From positions 1 through 8,632 of the forward strand of contig QAKM01000032.1 in assembly GCA_003343805.1 (NCBI GenBank): a stretch of 8,632 nucleotides of DNA. Direction: 5' to 3'. Of the stretch, positions 6,275 to 8,632 are shown one piece after another. The notes under the pieces are model-generated. The model saw nothing but the letters and a program-made list of their open reading frames with translations. It ran no database searches and was not told the DNA's origin. The stretch is from Bacillota bacterium. GTDB taxonomy: Bacteria > Bacillota > Clostridia > Christensenellales > Borkfalkiaceae. Position 1 is the first letter of the stretch. Each line of letters opens with the position of its first letter. The translations under genes were made by a program, and so were the position numbers.

Positions 6275-8434
6275 CTATTCCCACCAATCTTTGGGCGGTG
6301 TCTCCTCGATGCGGACGGAGGGGAGTTTTACCGCCTCGCCCGCCCGTTCCCCGTAAAACGGGGTCACGGTATAGGTATAGCATACGCCGGGGCGGACGCC
6401 GCTGTCCGAGAGGATCTCCCGCCATTTTCCGCGATAAATGACCTTGTTTTCACCCCCGCCTTCGCGTTTTACCTCGTAATCATAGTACTGTGTCAGACAT
6501 AATCGGATGCACACCACCCCGTTTTTCACAAAAATGTGCGGGGTTTCGATGTGCGGGCGGGAGAAGCGGTCGCTCACGCTTTGGGGCAGAAAGCGCTCTG
6601 CGAACAGCTCTTTCTTTGCGAGATAGGCGGGCGCCTCGGGATCGGCGAGCACCAGCCGGTGCCTCTTTTCATATTCCTCCCGGTCGAGGTTCGCCTCCGT
6701 CACGCCCTCCGGCCTTGTGGGATCGTCGGGCGTATGCTGCCCGTAAAGCGCCTTCAAAAGGGCATAAAGTTCATTTGCAGGCGTGCCGCCGCCCGTTGCG
6801 GGGATGGGGGAATTGTCGCTGTTTCCCATCCACACGCCCACGGTGTGCTCCGTGGTATAGCCGAGGGCATAGGCATCGGTGTTGCCGCTTTGCGTGCCGC
6901 CCGTGCCCGTCTTGGCGCTCACGAAGCAGGGGAGCTGTTTCAGCTTCTTGGCCGTTCCCTCCGTCGCCGCCGTGTGCAGCATATCGGAGACGAGGTACGC
7001 CGTCTCCCCCGAAAAGACGCGCCTTCCCTCCTCCGTCCGCGCGTAGAGCACCTCCTTGCTGCCGTTTAAAACGCGCATGATGCACGAAGCAGGCGCATAC
7101 AGCCCGCCGTTCGGGAAGGTGAGATAGGCAGAGAGAAGCTCTCTCATCGTAAATCCCTCCCGCATCCCGCCGAGGGCGAGAGGCAGCGTCTCATCCTCGG
7201 CATACACGGGCAGCGCCATTTTTCGCAGATATTCCGCGCTCTTTTGGGGCGTCAGGCTGTTCATCACGCGGACGGCGGGGATATTGAGGCTTCTTGCAAG
7301 CGCCTCCCTTGCGCTCACATAGCCGCGGCACGTCCCGTCGTAGTTCTTGGGGGCGTATCCCCCGTAGGAGACGGGCTCATCCAGAAGCGGCGTCGCGGGA
7401 GAGAGGAGACCCTCCTCGAGGGCGGGCGCATACACCCCCAACGGCTTGATGAGGGAGGCGGGGCTGCGCCGTATCTCTTTGCACGTCGCATGAAAGGCGA
7501 GGATGCCCCGCGACCCATTGTCGGCGGCGATCATGCAGCAATCCGTGTCGGGGGAGAAGGTTTCCATCTCCCGCTGCAGGGCGGCGTCAAAGCAGGTCTC
7601 CACGATGAGCTCCTCGCCCGAAGCAAGCTCGGGAAAGAGCGCGGAAAGCTCCTCAAAGACGAGGCTGCAATAGCTGTTCATGCGGTTTTCGTGCGGCGTT
7701 TCGGGGAGGGGCGCCTCTTTTGCCGACCGCGTCTCTTCCGCTGTCAGGAACTTCTGTTCCTCCATCAGAGAGAGCACGAAATCCCGCCGCTCTTTGCAGG
7801 CAGCCGCATCACGGAAGGGGGAGTAGCGGTTGGGCGAGCGCACGAGGGCGGCAAGGAGCGCGCTCTCGGCAGGGGCAAGGTCTTTGGGCGGCTTTCCGAA
7901 GTAATACCGCGCCGCGCTGTCCACCCCGAAGGCGCTGTGCCCGAAGTAGATGGAATTGAGATACAGCTCCAGGATCTGCTCCTTGGAGTAATTCTTTTCG
8001 AGCTCCCGCGTGAGCTTCCATTCCTTCAGTTTTCTTGTGATCGTCTTTTCCTGCGTCAGATGGGTGTTCTTGACGAGCTGCTGCGAGATGGTCGAGGCCC
8101 CCTCGCGGAAGGAAAGCGAGAAAAGATTTTTGAGCGCCGCCTTTCCGATGCGAAGGACGTCCAGCCCGCCGTGGTCATAGAAGCGCTTGTCCTCCACGGC
8201 CACAAAGGCGGCCGGAAGATGCGAGGGCAGTTCGTCCCATCCGACGCGCTCCTGGGGCGTCTCGATCTCATCGCCCGTGCGGTCCAAAAGCCGCACCGAG
8301 GCTTCGCACAGATGCAGTTTTTCGGGCTCCAGCCTTGTCCCCGCCGTCGAGAGCACGGCAAACAGCACAAAGGCAGCAAGGGCAATAAGGAGCGCCGCCC
8401 CCAGAACGAGCAGCAGTTTTCCAATCCGTTTCAT
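6275..8434 (-). CDS. Class A penicillin-binding protein (bifunctional glycosyltransferase/transpeptidase)
   Basis: A 719-residue cell-wall synthase that polymerises lipid II and cross-links peptide stems outside the membrane. The start is set at ATG 8434 because it gives a typical signal anchor (MKRIGKLLLVLGAALLIALA, membrane helix about 5-27); the longer open frame to 8623 would run through the divergent promoter. The GT51 domain (about 65-210) has EDKRFYDHGG at 81-90 with catalytic Glu81, GASTISQQ at 112-119 (usual form GGSTITQQ), RKLKE at 134-138 and KEQILELYLN at 151-160. The transpeptidase domain (about 250-565) has SLIK at 327-330 with nucleophile Ser327, SLN at 382-384, and KTGTGG at 508-513. 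The last 95 residues (about 625-719; PHIFVKNG, CYTYTVTPFYGE) look like a small fibronectin-III-like beta domain. About 13 cysteines lie on the extracytoplasmic side, which is unusual. It is convergent with thiI and divergent from the Sir2 gene. No convincing ribosome binding site or promoter is visible upstream. Family assignment is secure; which paralogue (PBP1A, 2C or 4 type) is not. Confidence 0.95.
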   Translation of the reverse strand: MKRIGKLLLVLGAALLIALAAFVLFAVLSTAGTRLEPEKLHLCEASVRLLDRTGDEIETPQERVGWDELPSHLPAAFVAVEDKRFYDHGGLDVLRIGKAALKNLFSLSFREGASTISQQLVKNTHLTQEKTITRKLKEWKLTRELEKNYSKEQILELYLNSIYFGHSAFGVDSAARYYFGKPPKDLAPAESALLAALVRSPNRYSPFRDAAACKERRDFVLSLMEEQKFLTAEETRSAKEAPLPETPHENRMNSYCSLVFEELSALFPELASGEELIVETCFDAALQREMETFSPDTDCCMIAADNGSRGILAFHATCKEIRRSPASLIKPLGVYAPALEEGLLSPATPLLDEPVSYGGYAPKNYDGTCRGYVSAREALARSLNIPAVRVMNSLTPQKSAEYLRKMALPVYAEDETLPLALGGMREGFTMRELLSAYLTFPNGGLYAPASCIMRVLNGSKEVLYARTEEGRRVFSGETAYLVSDMLHTAATEGTAKKLKQLPCFVSAKTGTGGTQSGNTDAYALGYTTEHTVGVWMGNSDNSPIPATGGGTPANELYALLKALYGQHTPDDPTRPEGVTEANLDREEYEKRHRLVLADPEAPAYLAKKELFAERFLPQSVSDRFSRPHIETPHIFVKNGVVCIRLCLTQYYDYEVKREGGGENKVIYRGKWREILSDSGVRPGVCYTYTVTPFYGERAGEAVKLPSVRIEETPPKDWWE

Positions 8435-8488
8435 TGCCCGCAGTATGTGCTTTTTTGTAAAAAAATCGCGGGAGAGGAGCGGCACGGG

Positions 8489-8517
8489 TTGAAAAAAAGC
8501 GCATTTTGTGCTATAAT
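8489..8517 (+). promoter_or_regulatory. Near-consensus vegetative promoter of the Sir2 gene
   Basis: A -35 TTGAAA at 8489-8494 and a perfect -10 TATAAT at 8512-8517 are separated by exactly 17 bases. Transcription should begin near 8524, giving a leader of only about 17 bases that carries AGGAGG at its start. An A/T tract (T6, GT, A7; 8451-8465) lies about 24 bases upstream and could bend the DNA. No operator-like repeat overlaps the promoter. Confidence 0.85.
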
Positions 8518-8525
8518 TCCAGACT

Positions 8526-8531
8526 AGGAGG
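8526..8531 (+). promoter_or_regulatory. Ribosome binding site of the Sir2 gene
   Basis: A perfect AGGAGG sits 9 bases before ATG 8541. It lies almost at the predicted 5' end of the message, so the leader is little more than the ribosome site. Confidence 0.8.
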
Positions 8532-8540
8532 TCTGCAGCC

Positions 8541-8632
8541 ATGGCGACATTCAAAGAACTTGTAGACCGCAGTTCCCGCATCGTCTTTTTCGGCGGCGCG
8601 GGCGTCTCCACCGAGAGCGGCATCCCCGATTT
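8541..8632 (+). CDS. Sir2-family NAD-dependent protein deacylase (sirtuin), 3' partial
   Basis: Only the first 30 codons and two bases lie in the window, and the frame is still open at the edge. After a short helical start (MATFKELVDRSSR) comes IVFFGGAGVSTESGIPD, the NAD-binding signature GAGxSxxSGIPDF of sirtuins at residues 18-30; the next codon begins TT, fitting the expected Phe. Sirtuins remove acetyl or other acyl groups from lysines, using NAD and releasing nicotinamide and O-acyl-ADP-ribose, in the cytoplasm. The start is supported by AGGAGG at 9 bases and a near-consensus promoter. The gene is transcribed away from the PBP gene and appears to be constitutively expressed. The motif is highly specific, so the family call is strong; deacetylase versus desuccinylase preference cannot be judged without the rest. 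Confidence 0.93.
   Translation, partial: MATFKELVDRSSRIVFFGGAGVSTESGIPD

Noticed and set aside
6168..6441. Short + strand open frames after thiI
   Set aside because: They span the terminator hairpin and then run antisense to the PBP end; no ribosome site or conserved motif is present.
7244..8527. 427-codon open frame on the + strand opposite the PBP gene
   Set aside because: It is antisense to a gene with all class A PBP motifs in order, shows no family motif, and runs across the Sir2 promoter.
8435..8623. A 63-residue N-terminal extension of the PBP to an upstream ATG at 8623
   Set aside because: It would overlap the Sir2 promoter and coding start on the other strand, and the signal anchor begins exactly at ATG 8434.

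Overview
The window reads as an ordinary chromosomal segment of a GC-rich, DAP-type member of the Bacillota, most likely a clostridial, probably anaerobic lineage. This is inferred from protein style, not from a marker gene. The supporting signs are a rhodanese-less ThiI paired with its own cysteine desulfurase, a class A penicillin-binding protein with clostridial-looking motifs, a Sir2 protein opening with FFGGAGVSTESGIPDF, and strong AGGAGG-type ribosome binding sites at several genes. Third codon positions are heavily G/C throughout. This creates many long shadow ORFs, including 448 aa and 427 aa ones opposite real genes. I see no mobile element, CRISPR array, tRNA, rRNA or riboswitch.

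Layout. Bases 1-6164 hold a tightly packed + strand gene cluster, probably one transcription unit that begins upstream of the window. Its first gene is a large ORF entering from the left edge. It encodes the C-terminal three quarters of the carbamoyl-phosphate synthase large chain (CarB) and runs without a stop codon into a complete diaminopimelate epimerase (DapF) domain. A small membrane protein of unknown function starts on the base after its stop. A cysteine desulfurase follows after 20 bases, then ThiI after 1 base. A perfect 15-bp GC-rich hairpin at 6176-6211 closes the cluster and also lies downstream of the convergent minus-strand gene.

Bases 6275-8434 on the minus strand encode a class A penicillin-binding protein (glycosyltransferase plus transpeptidase). 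A 106-bp divergent intergenic region follows. It contains a near-consensus vegetative promoter (TTGAAA, 17 bp, TATAAT) and an AGGAGG site that drive a Sir2-family NAD-dependent deacylase, whose first 30 codons are visible before the window ends.

How the genes fit together. CarB supplies carbamoyl phosphate for arginine and pyrimidines. DapF normally makes meso-DAP for lysine and peptidoglycan. The desulfurase and ThiI form a sulfur relay for tRNA 4-thiouridine and possibly thiamine. The PBP polymerises and cross-links peptidoglycan. The most notable observation is the CarB-DapF fusion, in which the position of the first catalytic cysteine of DapF (Cys73 in characterised enzymes) is alanine, while the second cysteine and the other recognisable substrate-binding motifs are kept. 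The fused domain may therefore be an epimerase-dead or functionally altered DapF. Everything else looks like standard housekeeping.
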